Below the pieces are notes generated by a model. That model saw nothing but the letters and a program-made list of their open reading frames with translations, was not told where the DNA came from and did not search any database. Shown in pieces: positions 47,378-57,928 of a stretch of DNA of 64,000 nucleotides. The position numbers were made by a program, and so were the translations under genes. Within the stretch, counting starts at the first letter, position 1; each line of letters opens with the position of its first letter. The DNA comes from Paramecium octaurelia. Lineage: Eukaryota > Ciliophora > Oligohymenophorea > Peniculida > Parameciidae. The stretch spans positions 1 through 64,000 of the forward strand of contig CAJJDP010000155.1 in assembly GCA_905182995.1 (NCBI GenBank), written 5' to 3'.

Positions 47378-48538
47378 ATGAAAACACAACTTCTCATATT
47401 GGCAATCATTTCTTTAACTTACGCTTAAAGACTAAGCTTCAACGATGCAAATTGCAATAAATATTTGCTCAAGTTCGGAGCTGCTAATAATGCTGATGGA
47501 TCTGGAGCCACAAAGTTGGCTTTTACAGGGGATGTTGCCTTTGTTACTGGATCCACTGACGTTAAGGTGAACCTTAGGTATTCCGATGTTGATCTTTTCA
47601 ATGACCCAACATATTTCGGTCTTGTTTAAGAAGATGGAAAAACAGCAGCTACCACATGTCTTGATCTTAAGTTATGGAAATTCACTTCTAATACTTATTC
47701 TGACCCAGTTTAGGTTACTGATTTGCCCATTACAGGGACAAATAACTTCCAAAAACAATGGAGATATTATTCATTCACAATCCCAGGAAAGGATTTAGGA
47801 ACTAGATTAGTTTAAACAACAAATTCCAATCAATTCATTTACAAAGGCTATTATGCTGTTGCTTATTATGCAGCAGGAACTGATTAAGTGTAATACACTT
47901 TCTTTTTTGAATTCTCTCTCACTGTTGACAAATCAAGTGGTGCTTCAGTTGACACAGCATTCAAGCCATTAACTTAAACAGCCACAGCAGGATGTGCTGT
48001 TGGTGCATCTTGCAACGCAAAAGCTGATACAATCTTAAAATGGTGCACAGATTTATAATGTACAGCATTTTCGCAACCAGATTTGCACTTGAACGACTAA
48101 TTTGTTCTTCAATAGGTCGTCACCACTACAGGAATGAACTATTATTTGACTGGAACTGAAGTCTGGTACACCGGTAATGGATTGAATAAGAAAGCAACAA
48201 TAGTTTCAGTTAATAATTCAGTCAAAGGGCAAGTAATTATCTAATTAAAGGCTGAAATTGCTTGGAGATCAGTCACTATCAAAGTTACCTCTACTTTATC
48301 AACAGCTTAAACAGGAGGAAGAAGACTTTTAACAGAATAAATTACCTATGATCCAGTAAGTGGACAAACAGATACAATAGAATGCATCAAGGCTGAAGGA
48401 TCAGAAAAATGCCCAACATGCGATCAAGAAAAAGCTGCAAATGGATATTCCAGCGATGAATGTGTCGATGTAGATAATTCATCATCTAATGGGTATATTT
48501 TAGCAGCAGGATTATTTGCCATGTTTATCATGGTGTGA
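47378..48538 (+). CDS. Surface antigen copy 1, complete (C-terminal type I)
   Basis: 386 codons, no intron. Signal peptide KTQLLILAIISLTYA, then a mature domain beginning QRLSFNDANCNKYLLKFG. Beta-strand-rich sequence follows (VKVNLRYSDVDLF, NNFQKQWRYYSFTIPG), with AGCAVGASCNAKADTILKWC at the domain junction, and a second half from about residue 242 (SQPDLHLNDQFVLQQV). The C-terminus has a GRRLLTEQ motif, a Cys cluster ECIKAEGSEKCPTCDQ, then a hydrophobic tail GYILAAGLFAMFIMV typical of GPI attachment. It lacks the long periodic Cys repeats of classical immobilization antigens, so it is a distinct surface protein family. Seven or more related copies lie in this window. Confidence 0.75.
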
Positions 48539-48740
48539 TTATTTTTTATGTAGAGGCATTATAAACAAACTAATTATTTTTTACATCATTTTTTGAAAAT
48601 ATTAAATATCCTAAAAATTTTGAAATTTACATTAATATAGTATAGATTATAAATCGTTCAGAAAATCTTCAAATCATTTACTGATGATCGGGAGATTATG
48701 CAAAAGAGTAATCAAATATGAGAATTTAAAATTAATATAT

Positions 48741-48993
48741 TCAGGTTTCTCCTTCAGCTGTTTAATCATTTTCTCCTTCTATTTTAACTCTTCTCCCATT
48801 TTCCCAAATTCCAGCTTTCCTCTCTCCAGTTTCAGTTATAATTACTCCTTTCCCATTTTACTTTCCTAAAGCCCATTCTCCTTCATATCTTTTACCGTTA
48901 TTCCATGAAAAAACTCCTTGCCCATGTTTTTTATCATCTAAATAGTATCCTTTGTAGCTTTTCCCATCTAAGAAGATAAAAATCAACCATAAG
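48741..48993 (-). pseudogene. 5'-truncated copy of the MORN gene tail (a)
   Basis: Reverse strand matches the last exon of the MORN gene at 59377-60400 from DGKSYKGYYLDDKK to its TGA. Upstream it is joined directly to a 20-nt intron-like GT...AG sequence and a short stub resembling the end of MORN exon 1, then runs into antigen copy 2. It keeps only two or three MORN repeats and cannot make a full protein. Confidence 0.75.
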
Positions 48994-49461
48994 TCGCAAC
49001 CAGATTTGCACTTGAACGACTAATTTGTTCTTCAATAAGTCTTTACAACTACAGGTATGAACTATTATTTGACTGGAACTGAAGTGTGGTATACTGGTAA
49101 TGGATTGAATAAGAAAGCAACAATAGTTTCAGTTAATAACTCAGTCAAAGGGCAAGTAATTATCTAATTAAAGGCTGAAATTGCTTGGAGATCAGTCACT
49201 ATCAAAGTTACCTCCACTTTATCAACAACTTAAACAGGAGGAAGAAGACTTTTAACAGAATAAATTACCTATGATCCAGTAAGTGGACAAACAGATACAA
49301 TAGAATGCATCAAGGCTGAAGGATCAGAAAAATGCCCAACATGCGATGAAGAAAAAGCTGCAAATGGATATTCCAGCGATGAATGTGTCGATGTAGATAA
49401 TTCATCATCTAATGGGTATATTTTAGCAGCAGGATTATTTGCCATGTTTATCATGGTGTGA
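48994..49461 (+). pseudogene. Antigen copy 2: 5'-truncated C-terminal cassette (type I)
   Basis: It starts at the codon of SQPDLHLNDQF, without signal peptide or N-terminal domain, and runs in frame to the same GPI-type tail and TGA (49459-49461). It differs from copy 1 by a few substitutions (for example CDEEK in place of CDQEK). The left junction is the MORN stub. A silent cassette, or a by-product of rearrangement. Confidence 0.75.
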
Positions 49462-49663
49462 TTATTTTTTATGTAGAGGCATTATAAACAAACTAATTAT
49501 TTTTTACATCATTTTTTGAAAATATTAAATATCCTAAAAATTTTGAAATTTACATTAATATAGTATAGATTATAAATCGTTCAGAAAATCTTCAAATCAT
49601 TTACTGATGATCGGGAGATTATGCAAAAGAGTAATCAAATATGAGAATTTAAAATTAATATAT

Positions 49664-49888
49664 TCAGGTTTCTCCTTCAGCTGTTTAATCATTTTCTCCT
49701 TCTATTTTAACTCTTCTCCCATTTTCCCAAATTCCAGCTTTCCTCTCTCCAGTTTCAGTTATAATTACTCCTTTCCCATTTTACTTTCCTAAAGCCCATT
49801 CTCCTTCATATCTTTTACCGTTATTCCATGAAAAAACTCCTTGCCCATGTTTTTTATCATCTATATAGTATCCTTTGTAGCTTTTCCN
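49664..49888 (-). pseudogene. MORN-tail copy (b), cut by the gap
   Basis: Same MORN 3' exon as copy (a), reverse strand, ending abruptly at the single n (49889). The stub and intron part are missing because the contig ends here. Confidence 0.7.
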
Positions 49889-49889
49889 T
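49889..49889. other. Assembly gap (single N) inside repeats
   Basis: The n separates a contig ending within a MORN-tail copy from one starting within an antigen copy. Order and copy number across this point are not reliable. Confidence 0.85.
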
Positions 49890-50568
49890 TGCTTATTATG
49901 CAGCAGGAACTGATTAAGTGTAATACACTTTCTTTTTTGAATTCTCTCTCACTGTTGACAAATCAAGTGGTGCTTCAGTTGACACAGCATTCAAGCCATT
50001 AACTTAAACAGCCACAGCAGGATGTGCTGTTGGTGCATCTTGCAACGCAAAAGCTGATACAATCTTAAAATGGTGCACAGATTTATAATGTACAGCATTT
50101 TCGCAACCAGATTTGCACTTGAACGACTAATTTGTTCTTCAATAGGTCGTCACCACTACAGGAATGAACTATTATTTGACTGGAACTGAAGTCTGGTACA
50201 CCGGTAATGGATTGAATAAGAAAGCAACAATAGTTTCAGTTAATAATTCAGTCAAAGGGCAAGTAATTATCTAATTAAAGGCTGAAATTGCTTGGAGATC
50301 AGTCACTATCAAAGTTACCTCTACTTTATCAACAGCTTAAACAGGAGGAAGAAGACTTTTAACAGAATAAATTACCTATGATCCAGTAAGTGGACAAACA
50401 GATACAATAGAATGCATCAAGGCTGAAGGATCAGAAAAATGCCCAACATGCGATCAAGAAAAAGCTGCAAATGGATATTCCAGCGATGAATGTGTCGATG
50501 TAGATAATTCATCATCTAATGGGTATATTTTAGCAGCAGGATTATTTGCCATGTTTATCATGGTGTGA
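49890..50568 (+). pseudogene. Antigen copy 3, 5' end missing at the gap (type I)
   Basis: From AYYAAGTDQVQ onward it appears identical to copy 1 up to the TGA at 50566-50568. The first half is missing because the contig begins here. It may be the same gene as copy 1 seen from an overlapping contig, or a very recent duplicate. The next MORN-tail copy differs from that after copy 1 by a single base. Confidence 0.7.
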
Positions 50569-50770
50569 TTATTTTTTATGTAGAGGCATTATAAACAAAC
50601 TAATTATTTTTTACATCATTTTTTGAAAATATTAAATATCCTAAAAATTTTGAAATTTACATTAATATAGTATAGATTATAAATCGTTCAGAAAATCTTC
50701 AAATCATTTACTGATGATCGGGAGATTATGCAAAAGAGTAATCAAATATGAGAATTTAAAATTAATATAT

Positions 50771-51023
50771 TCAGGTTTCTCCTTCAGCTGTTTAATCATT
50801 TTCTCCTTCTATTTTAACTCTTCTCCCATTTTCCCAAATTCCAGCTTTCCTCTCTCCAGTTTCAGTTATAATTACTCCTTTCCCATTTTACTTTCCTAAA
50901 GCCCATTCTCCTTCATATCTTTTACCGTTATTCCATGAAAAAACTCCTTGCCCATGTTTTTTATCATCTATATAGTATCCTTTGTAGCTTTTCCCATCTA
51001 AGAAGATAAAAATCAACCATAAG
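50771..51023 (-). pseudogene. MORN-tail copy (c) with intron stub
   Basis: Same structure as copy (a): MORN last exon on the reverse strand, joined to the 20-nt intron-like stub, then antigen copy 4. Part of the left arm of the large inverted repeat. Confidence 0.75.
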
Positions 51024-51485
51024 TCGCAACCAGATTTGCACTTGAACGACTAATTTGTTCTTCAATAAGTCTTTACAACTACAGGTATGAACTATTATTT
51101 GACTGGAACTGAAGTGTGGTATACTGGTAATGGATTGAATAAGAAAGCAACAATAGTTTCAGTTAATAACTCAGTCAAAGGGCAAGTAATTATCTAATTA
51201 AAGGCTGAAATTGCTTGGAGATCAGTCACTATCAAAGTTACCTCCACTTTATCAACAACTTAAACAGGAGCAAGAAGACTTTTAACAGAATAAACTACCT
51301 ATGATCCAGTAAGTGGACAAACAGATACAATAGAATGCATCAAGGCTGAAGGAGCAGAAACATGTCCCAACTGTGAACAATAATGTAATGCTTAAGGTTT
51401 TGCTAGTGATAATTGCTCAGCATGCTCATCTTCAAGCATCATCACATTTGCTTTCATGGCTCTATTATTAGCATTTATAATTTGA
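51024..51485 (+). pseudogene. Antigen copy 4: truncated cassette (C-terminal type II)
   Basis: Starts at the same SQPDLHL codon as copy 2. The end differs: GAETCPNCEQQCNAQGFASD, then SACSSSSIITFAF and a hydrophobic tail, TGA at 51483-51485. This second C-terminal type has a different Cys pattern and GPI region from type I. Confidence 0.75.
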
Positions 51486-51829
51486 TTTATTAATATATGT
51501 TGAATCATTTACCATTATATCTTATTCACATTTTCTTAAATGATCGAGCGGATTAAACTAACAAGGTAATCTCAAAAGATTGTAAGTATTTAATGTAAAT
51601 ATGTCTTATGTAACAAAAATATATAATTTGCATAAAATATTAGGAAGTCTAAAAATAGTTATAGGTCCTTCTTAAATTTGAATTAAAAAGGAACCATTCT
51701 ACATTTAGCAGTCACCAACCCTACTTTAATTTTTAGTATACTTGCGTAAAATAATTAAACAAATGTGAGATAGAATATATGCGTATATTTATAAGTTAAA
51801 TAATAATCTTATGAATATTAATATTATAA
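51486..51829. promoter_or_regulatory. Antigen 5' intergenic region, duplicated in inverted copy
   Basis: AT-rich, non-coding. It is the upstream region of antigen copy 5 and appears as an exact reverse complement at 61772-62115 upstream of antigen copy 7, so both genes share the same promoter. I see no specific element to name. Confidence 0.6.
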
Positions 51830-52990
51830 ATGAAAACAATAATCATTGTGGCACTCTTAATTGCTTTTTGCTTAGGGTAAAGACTAAGCTTCAACGATGC
51901 AAATTGCAATAAATATTTGCTCAAGTTCGGAACAGCTAATAATGCTGATGGATCTGGAGCCACAAAGTTGGCTTTTACAGGGGATGTTGCCTTTGTTACT
52001 GGATCCACAGATGTTAAGGTGAACCTTAGATATTCCGATGTTGATCTTTTCAATGACCCAACGTATTTCGGTCTTGTTTAAGAAGATGGAAAAACAGCAG
52101 CTACCACATGTCTTGATCTTAAGTTATGGAAATTCACTTCGAATACTTATTCTGACCCAGTTTAGGTTACTGATTTGCCCATTACAGGGACAAATAACTT
52201 CCAAAAACAATGGAGATATTATTCATTCACAATCCCAGGAAAGGATTTAGGAACTAGATTAGTTTAAACAACAAATTCCAATCAATTTATCTACAAAGGC
52301 TATTATGCTATTGCTTATTATGCAGCAGGAACTGATTAAGTGTAATACACTTTCTTTTTTGAATTCTCTCTCACTGTTGACAAATCAAGTGGTGCTTCAG
52401 TTGACACAGCATTCAAGCCATTAACTTAAACAGCCACAGCAGGATGTGCTGTTGGTGCATCTTGCAACGCAAAAGCTGATACAATCTTAAAATGGTGCAC
52501 AGACTTAGCGTGCACAGCATTTGCTCAACCAGATTTGCACTTGAACGACTAGTTTGTTCTCCAATAAGTCGTTACAACTAGCGGTATGAACTATTATTTG
52601 ACTGGAACTGAAGTATGGTATACTGGTAATGGATTGAATAAGAAAGCAACAATAGTTTCAGTTAATAATTCAGTCAAAGGTCAAGTAATTATCTAATTAA
52701 AGGCTGAAATTGCTTGGAGATCAGTCACTATCAAAGTTACCTCCACTTTATCCAACACCTAAACAGGAGCAAGAAGACTTTTAACAGAATAAATTACCTA
52801 TGATTCAGTAAGTGGACAAACAGAACCTATAGAATGCATCAAGGCTGAAGGATCAGAAAAATGCCCAACATGCGATGAAGAAAAAGCTGCAAATGGATAT
52901 TCCAGCGATGGATGTGTCGATGGAGATAATTCATCATCTAATGGGTATATTTTAGCAGCAGGATTATTTGCCATTTTTATCATGGTGTGA
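51830..52990 (+). CDS. Surface antigen copy 5, complete (type I)
   Basis: 386 codons, no intron. The signal peptide differs from copy 1 (KTIIIVALLIAFCLG) while the mature first half is nearly identical. After KWCTDL the sequence switches to its own variant (ACTAFAQPDLHL) and the C-terminal part carries further changes (DSVSGQTEPIECIKAEG, SSDGCVDGDN) with the same GPI tail. Its 5' half and promoter are exactly repeated in inverted copy 7; its 3' half is instead repeated in copy 9. This mosaic is discussed in the findings. Confidence 0.75.
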
Positions 52991-53192
52991 TTATTTTTTA
53001 TGTAGAGGCATTATAAACAAACTAATTATTTTTTACATCATTTTTTGAAAATATTAAATATCCTAAAAATTTTGAAATTTACATTAATATAGTATAGATT
53101 ATAAATCGTTCAGAAAATCTTCAAATCATTTACTGATGATCGGGAGATTATGCAAAAGAGTAATCAAATATGAGAATTTAAAATTAATATAT

Positions 53193-53445
53193 TCAGGTTT
53201 CTCCTTCAGCTGTTTAATCATTTTCTCCTTCTATTTTAACTCTTCTCCCATTTTCCCAAATTCCAGCTTTCCTCTCTCCAGTTTCAGTTATAATTACTCC
53301 TTTCCCATTTTACTTTCCTAAAGCCCATTCTCCTTCATATCTTTTACCGTTATTCCATGAAAAAACTCCTTGCCCATGTTTTTTATCATCTATATAGTAT
53401 CCTTTGTAGCTTTTCCCATCTAAGAAGATAAAAATCAACCATAAG
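53193..53445 (-). pseudogene. MORN-tail copy (d) with intron stub
   Basis: Same MORN last exon and 20-nt intron stub as copies (a) and (c), here between antigen copies 5 and 6. Confidence 0.75.
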
Positions 53446-53904
53446 TCGCAACCAGATTTGCACTTGAACGACTAATTTGTTCTTCAATAAGTCTTTACAA
53501 CTACAGGTATGAACTATTATTTGACTGGAACTGAAGTGTGGTATACTGGTAATGGATTGAATAAGAAAGCAACAATAGTTTCAGTTAATAACTCAGTCAA
53601 AGGGCAAGTAATTATCTAATTAAAGGCTGAAATTGCTTGGAGATCAGTCACTATCAAAGTTACCTCCACTTTATCAACAACTTAAACAGGAGCAAGAAGA
53701 CTTTTAACAGAATAAACTACCTATGATCCAGTAAGTGGACAAACAGATACAATAGAATGCATCAAGGCTGAAGGAGCAGAAACATGTCCCAACTGTGAAC
53801 AATAATGTAATGCTTAAGGTTTTGCTAGTGATAATTGCTCAGCATGCTCATCTTCAAACATCATCACATTTGCTTTTGTGCTTTTGCTTTTAATATTGGT
53901 TTGA
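53446..53904 (+). pseudogene. Antigen copy 6: truncated cassette (type II)
   Basis: Same start codon (SQPDLHL) as the other truncated copies and the type II end (CPNCEQQCNAQGF, then SSSNIITFAFVLLLLILV), TGA at 53902-53904. The final hydrophobic residues differ from copy 4, so the two type II cassettes are not simple identical copies. Confidence 0.75.
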
Positions 53905-54237
53905 TATATTTTTCATACAAATTGTCCTATACAAAAAATTTCCTTTTTATCAAATTCTCAGTATTCTAAACCAAATATTACTATGTAATAAAGTATTGTT
54001 ATTTTTGCTTCCTTCATCTCCTATATATTATTTTCAACTATTTGATCTCTAAATATTCAAATGTCGATGAATTTTAAACACTGTATTATTTTATAAACTT
54101 AATTATGTATAAACTAAGTTCTTATAGTAATTCATTACTTGAAAATATTATGCTTCCCCTTTGAAGATACATTTTTATTTTCAGAATCAAGTTTTATAAA
54201 CTAATTATTATTAAATTCATATTTCTCCAATTTAAAA
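53905..54237. other. AT-rich spacer
   Basis: No gene seen. End of the left antigen block and promoter region of the phosphatase pair. Confidence 0.4.
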
Positions 54238-55271
54238 ATGAGTTAATCTGATTTAGATAGACAAATAGCTTAATTAAGGAACTGTGAAAACATAACTGAG
54301 GGGGAAGTTAAAGCACTGTGTACTAAGGCTAGAGAAATTCTGGTTGAGGAAAGTAATGTGCAGCGAGTCGATGCCCCAGTTACGGTAAAATATTATTAAT
54401 ATCAGATCTGTGGTGATATTCATGGCCAATTCTTTGATTTAATGGAATTATTTAAAGTAGGAGGGGATTGCCCTGATACTAACTATTTATTCTTAGGCGA
54501 CTTTGTTGATAGAGGATTTAACAGCGTGGAAACATTTTTATTATTATTAGCTCTGAAAGTTCGTTATCCGGACAGAATAACATTGTAAAATAATCATTTT
54601 ATATAGAATACGAGGGAATCATGAATCTAGATAAATTACTTAAGTTTATGGCTTCTATGATGAATGTCTTAGAAAATATGGGTCATTAAATGTTTGGAGA
54701 TATTGCACAGACATTTTTGATTATTTGAGTTTGGCTGCTGTTATAGAAGAGAAGATATTTTGTGTACATGGTGGATTATCACCTTCAATAAAGACAATGG
54801 ATGATGTTTTAGAAATTTATTTATGTAGATTCGAGCAATCGATCGTAAATAAGAAGTACCTCATGATGGAGCTATGTGTGACTTGATGTGGAGCGATCCT
54901 GACGGTATCTTGATTTTAGAATTATTTAGAAATTGAGGGATGGAATTTATCTCCAAGAGGGGCAGGCTATTTATTCGGTGGAGACGTAGTGGATGATTTC
55001 AATAGAAAAAATAATATTGAATTGATATGTCGAGCTCATCAATTAGTGATGGAAGGATACAGAGTTATGTTTAATGAATAATTAGTGACAGTCTGGAGTG
55101 CACCTAATTATTGTTATAGGTAATTTTTGATATTTATTCAGATGCGGGAATGTTGCTTCAATTCTTGAATTAGATGAAAACCTTGCTAAATCCTATAAAA
55201 TATTTGAAGCGGCCCCACAAGAAAACAGAGGATTGCCAGCCAAGAAACCAATTCCTGATTATTTTTTATGA
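54238..55271 (+). CDS. PPP4C: Protein phosphatase 4 catalytic subunit
   Basis: Six exons (54238-54384, 54406-54584, 54607-54805, 54829-54904, 54930-55119, 55142-55271); introns 21, 22, 23, 25 and 22 nt; 306 aa against 307 in man. N-terminus LDRQIAQLRNCENI and [19 protein letters not shown] are the PP4 wording. Metal-binding motifs: GDIHGQ (52-57), GDFVDRG, GNHESRQ; then [15 protein letters not shown] and [11 protein letters not shown]. The C-terminus PDYFL is the methylatable tail of the PP2A/4/6 group. PP4 dephosphorylates DNA-damage and centrosomal substrates with regulatory subunits. The fold, active site and length are intact. Confidence 0.95.
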
Positions 55272-55281
55272 ATAAATATTT

Positions 55282-56269
55282 ATGAGTGATTTAGATTAAT
55301 GGATAGCTAAGCTAAAGAATTGCCAATTTTTACCTGAACAAGAAGTGATTCAATTATGTACGAAAGCAAAAGAAATTCTTATTTCTGAAAGTAATGTCGA
55401 GGTTGTTCATACTCCCGTCACAGTAATGTTTTTCATTTATTAGGTTTGTGGGGATATTCATGGACAATTTCATGATCTAATTGAATTATTTAAAGTTGGA
55501 GGAGATTGCCCAGGCACCAATTACCTTTTTTTAGGAGATTTAGTTGACCGCGGATTTAATAGTGTTGAAACATTTCTTTTACTATTAGCATTCAAAGTGC
55601 GTTTTCCAGATAGAATCACAATGTAATGGTTACAAATATTATTAAGAATAAGAGGAAATCATGAATCGAGGTAAACAACTTAAGTTTACGGATTTTATGA
55701 TGAATGTCAACGCAAATATGGCTCTGCAAATGTTTGGAGGTATTGCACTGATGTTTTTGATTATCTCACAATTAGCGCAGTCATTGAAAACAGGGTATTT
55801 TGTGTTCATGGAGGATTGTCTCCGAATATTGTTGAGATAGATGATGTAAGCTTTATGTGTAATTATTTTTAAGGTGAAGTCTTTAGATCGAAAGTAGGAA
55901 ATTCCACATGAAGGAGCTATGTGTGATCTATTGTGGAGCGATCCTGAAGATATTAATGGATGGGGAGTTTCTCCAAGAGGAGCCGGATATATATTTGGAG
56001 GAGATATTACTACAGAATTCAATAAAACTAATAGTTATGATTTCATATGTAGAGCTCATCAACTCGTTTTAGAAGGATACAAAACAATGTTTGACGATTA
56101 ATTAATAACAGTATGGAGTGCTCCAAATTACTGTTATCGCGTTGGAAATTAAGCATCAATATTAGAGTTAGATGATAATTTAGAAAAAAAATTCAAAATT
56201 TTCTTAGCAGCTAATGTAGAATAAAGAGGACTGATTGGAAGGCATCCTGTGCCTGATTATTTTTTGTGA
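55282..56269 (+). CDS. Second PP4/PP2A-type phosphatase, tandem paralog
   Basis: Four exons (55282-55422, 55444-55622, 55647-55845, 55874-56269); introns 21, 24 and 28 nt; 304 aa. The first three introns sit at the same codon positions as in the upstream gene, but introns 4 and 5 are absent, so it is a duplicate that lost (or never had) two introns. N-terminus [12 protein letters not shown] recalls PP2A, while [18 protein letters not shown] is PP4-like. Catalytic motifs GDIHGQ, GDLVDRG, GNHESRQ and HGGLSP are intact; the F/Y of GD(F/Y)VDRG is Leu, and CYRCGN is CYRVGN. Tail PDYFL is kept. Only 10 bp separate it from the upstream stop. Confidence 0.9.
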
Positions 56270-56288
56270 TAGATATTATTATATATAC

Positions 56289-57915
56289 TCAATCAATAAA
56301 AGTTTTCATTCTCCTACTATTCATGCTGCGATATGAATTTGGGCTATGAGTTCGAATATTAATAATTGTTTAAGTATCTTCATTCTTTTAATGGGTAGCC
56401 ACTTTCAGCTTTATTCTTTTGATAAACTTTCCCATTGTTGTTGGACTACTCAATACCTTATGGTGATTGAATTATTAAGAGTTATTAATATTTAATTCAT
56501 TTTATTAACCGCAACATTGAGTAAGCATACCATTCATCTACTCTAATTCTTATTCATTTGCTGATTTTCGAAATTAATTGTTATTGCTAGCAAATCGGAA
56601 AAACTATTTATGGTAAAATCTTTTTTTAAAGTAATTTTAAGAAACGAATTTCTTTTGATCAAAAAATGTCTTCACCTAAGCATAAGAACAATTTCTATCT
56701 TTAAGTAACTTTGTAAATTGTTCTATTGCTTATTTTTCTTATTATTTAAATTCATCATATTGCCTGTCCTTTAAAATATCATCATTAGTATTTCTTGAAG
56801 TTAATAGATTATATTTTTGCACGTAACTTTTTTTTAAAGGGATTGGCAGGTGTATTTGCTCTTCAAGTTTCTTTCTTTTATTATCAATTTCTTTAATCAA
56901 TTCATCTGCTTTAATCGATCTGAAATGATGGATGGATGATAGCAATTACAAAAAGACGACCTACGTTTTGCTATCCCAGAAACGTCTCTTCATATATGTA
57001 TAATCTTACTTCTAAATATCTTCTCTTGTAATCTTATAAGCAACCCCTATTTCACTTTTACAAACGATATCATATTTTGTTTTACCCCACTAAACAAATA
57101 TGGAGGATTTGATCAAAAATTAGCCTTCCTTGCTCAAAAATGCTTCTTATCCGAAAGATTCTCCTGGTCCTAAAGTGCATCTAATTATAAATATCGAATT
57201 TAATACATACTGCATAGCTTGTTTTTATAAGAGAACTAGACTTAAAATTCACCATCTCTTACAACATAAAAGTGATTGCAATACTCATTCTATTTAATTA
57301 TTGCTTAATTAAGGGTTACTGTAACAGGTTCAAAGTGATAACTGATTGTTTTTATTTCTCTAAAAGACCAAGAACTAAAAAATGGAAATGAGCATAAGAA
57401 TGAAATCTTATTTTAGATTTTCGCAATTTCTTAGGCTCCTAAGATAGATTTGTAGTGATGTTTCTCCATTACTGCGAAAACACAATCTTCTTTTGCTACA
57501 ATCGTTGCTGTTCTTTTCGCGTCATTAATTAGGGCAAGTTCTCCAAAGCTTGCACCAGCTTTCAATATGTTGACTTCTTTGAGCTCAAATTATAGAGGAT
57601 CATCTGGGTTAGGCAATCGAATATTAATTCCCACAGATCCTCTTAGGATAACATAAAAAAGACTGCCGGAATCTCCTACTTTAAAGAGTATCTAAGAGGA
57701 ATATGATTATATTTTACATCTCCTGATTTAATAGTTCGATATGAGAGTACTTATATGCATCGTTGAAGCATTTCAGGTGATTATTCACCAAGTTCTCTAA
57801 AAAATGTTATGGTGAGTGCAAAGATTAAAAGATGGTTAAGTTCTTCAGGACTTCTGCGTATTGGTGTAATTTGAAGAATGCGAATGCATTCAGCAAATAA
57901 TTATTGCTTATCCAT
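56289..57915 (-). CDS. Protein with two cyclic-nucleotide-binding domains
   Basis: Three exons (57915-57718, 57691-57207, 57180-56289); introns 26 and 26 nt; 524 aa. The first cNMP domain (residues about 40-140) has the phosphate-binding cassette FGELALINDAKRTAT (115-129), with the Glu and Arg that contact cyclic phosphate and ribose. The second (about 160-290) keeps GPGESFGQEAF but lacks the Arg-Thr-Ala part, so it probably binds no nucleotide. The remaining C-terminus is helical and basic (KADELIKEIDNKRKKLEEQ). No kinase domain or channel segments are present, so this is not PKG or a CNG channel; CNBD-type cAMP/cGMP sensor or PKA-R-like role is possible. Divergent from the MFS gene with only 13 bp between start codons. 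Confidence 0.75.
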
Positions 57916-57928
57916 TTTAATTAAAATA

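Larger units (their letters stand above)
50771..52500 (+). repeat. Left arm of a ~1.7-kb inverted repeat
   Basis: MORN-tail (c), antigen cassette 4, the 344-bp promoter region and the first half of antigen 5 are repeated as reverse complement at about 61100-62830 (cassette 8, promoter, first half of antigen 7). I compared many stretches by eye and found them identical or nearly so. The match stops sharply at the codon region after KWCTD in the antigen. Confidence 0.75.

Noticed and set aside
48684..48869. Repeated plus-strand standard-code ORF (MIGRLCKRVIKYEN...) occurring at five or more places
   Set aside because: It is the antisense of the MORN gene tail; in the ciliate code the minus strand encodes MORN repeats, and the plus-strand frame has no support.
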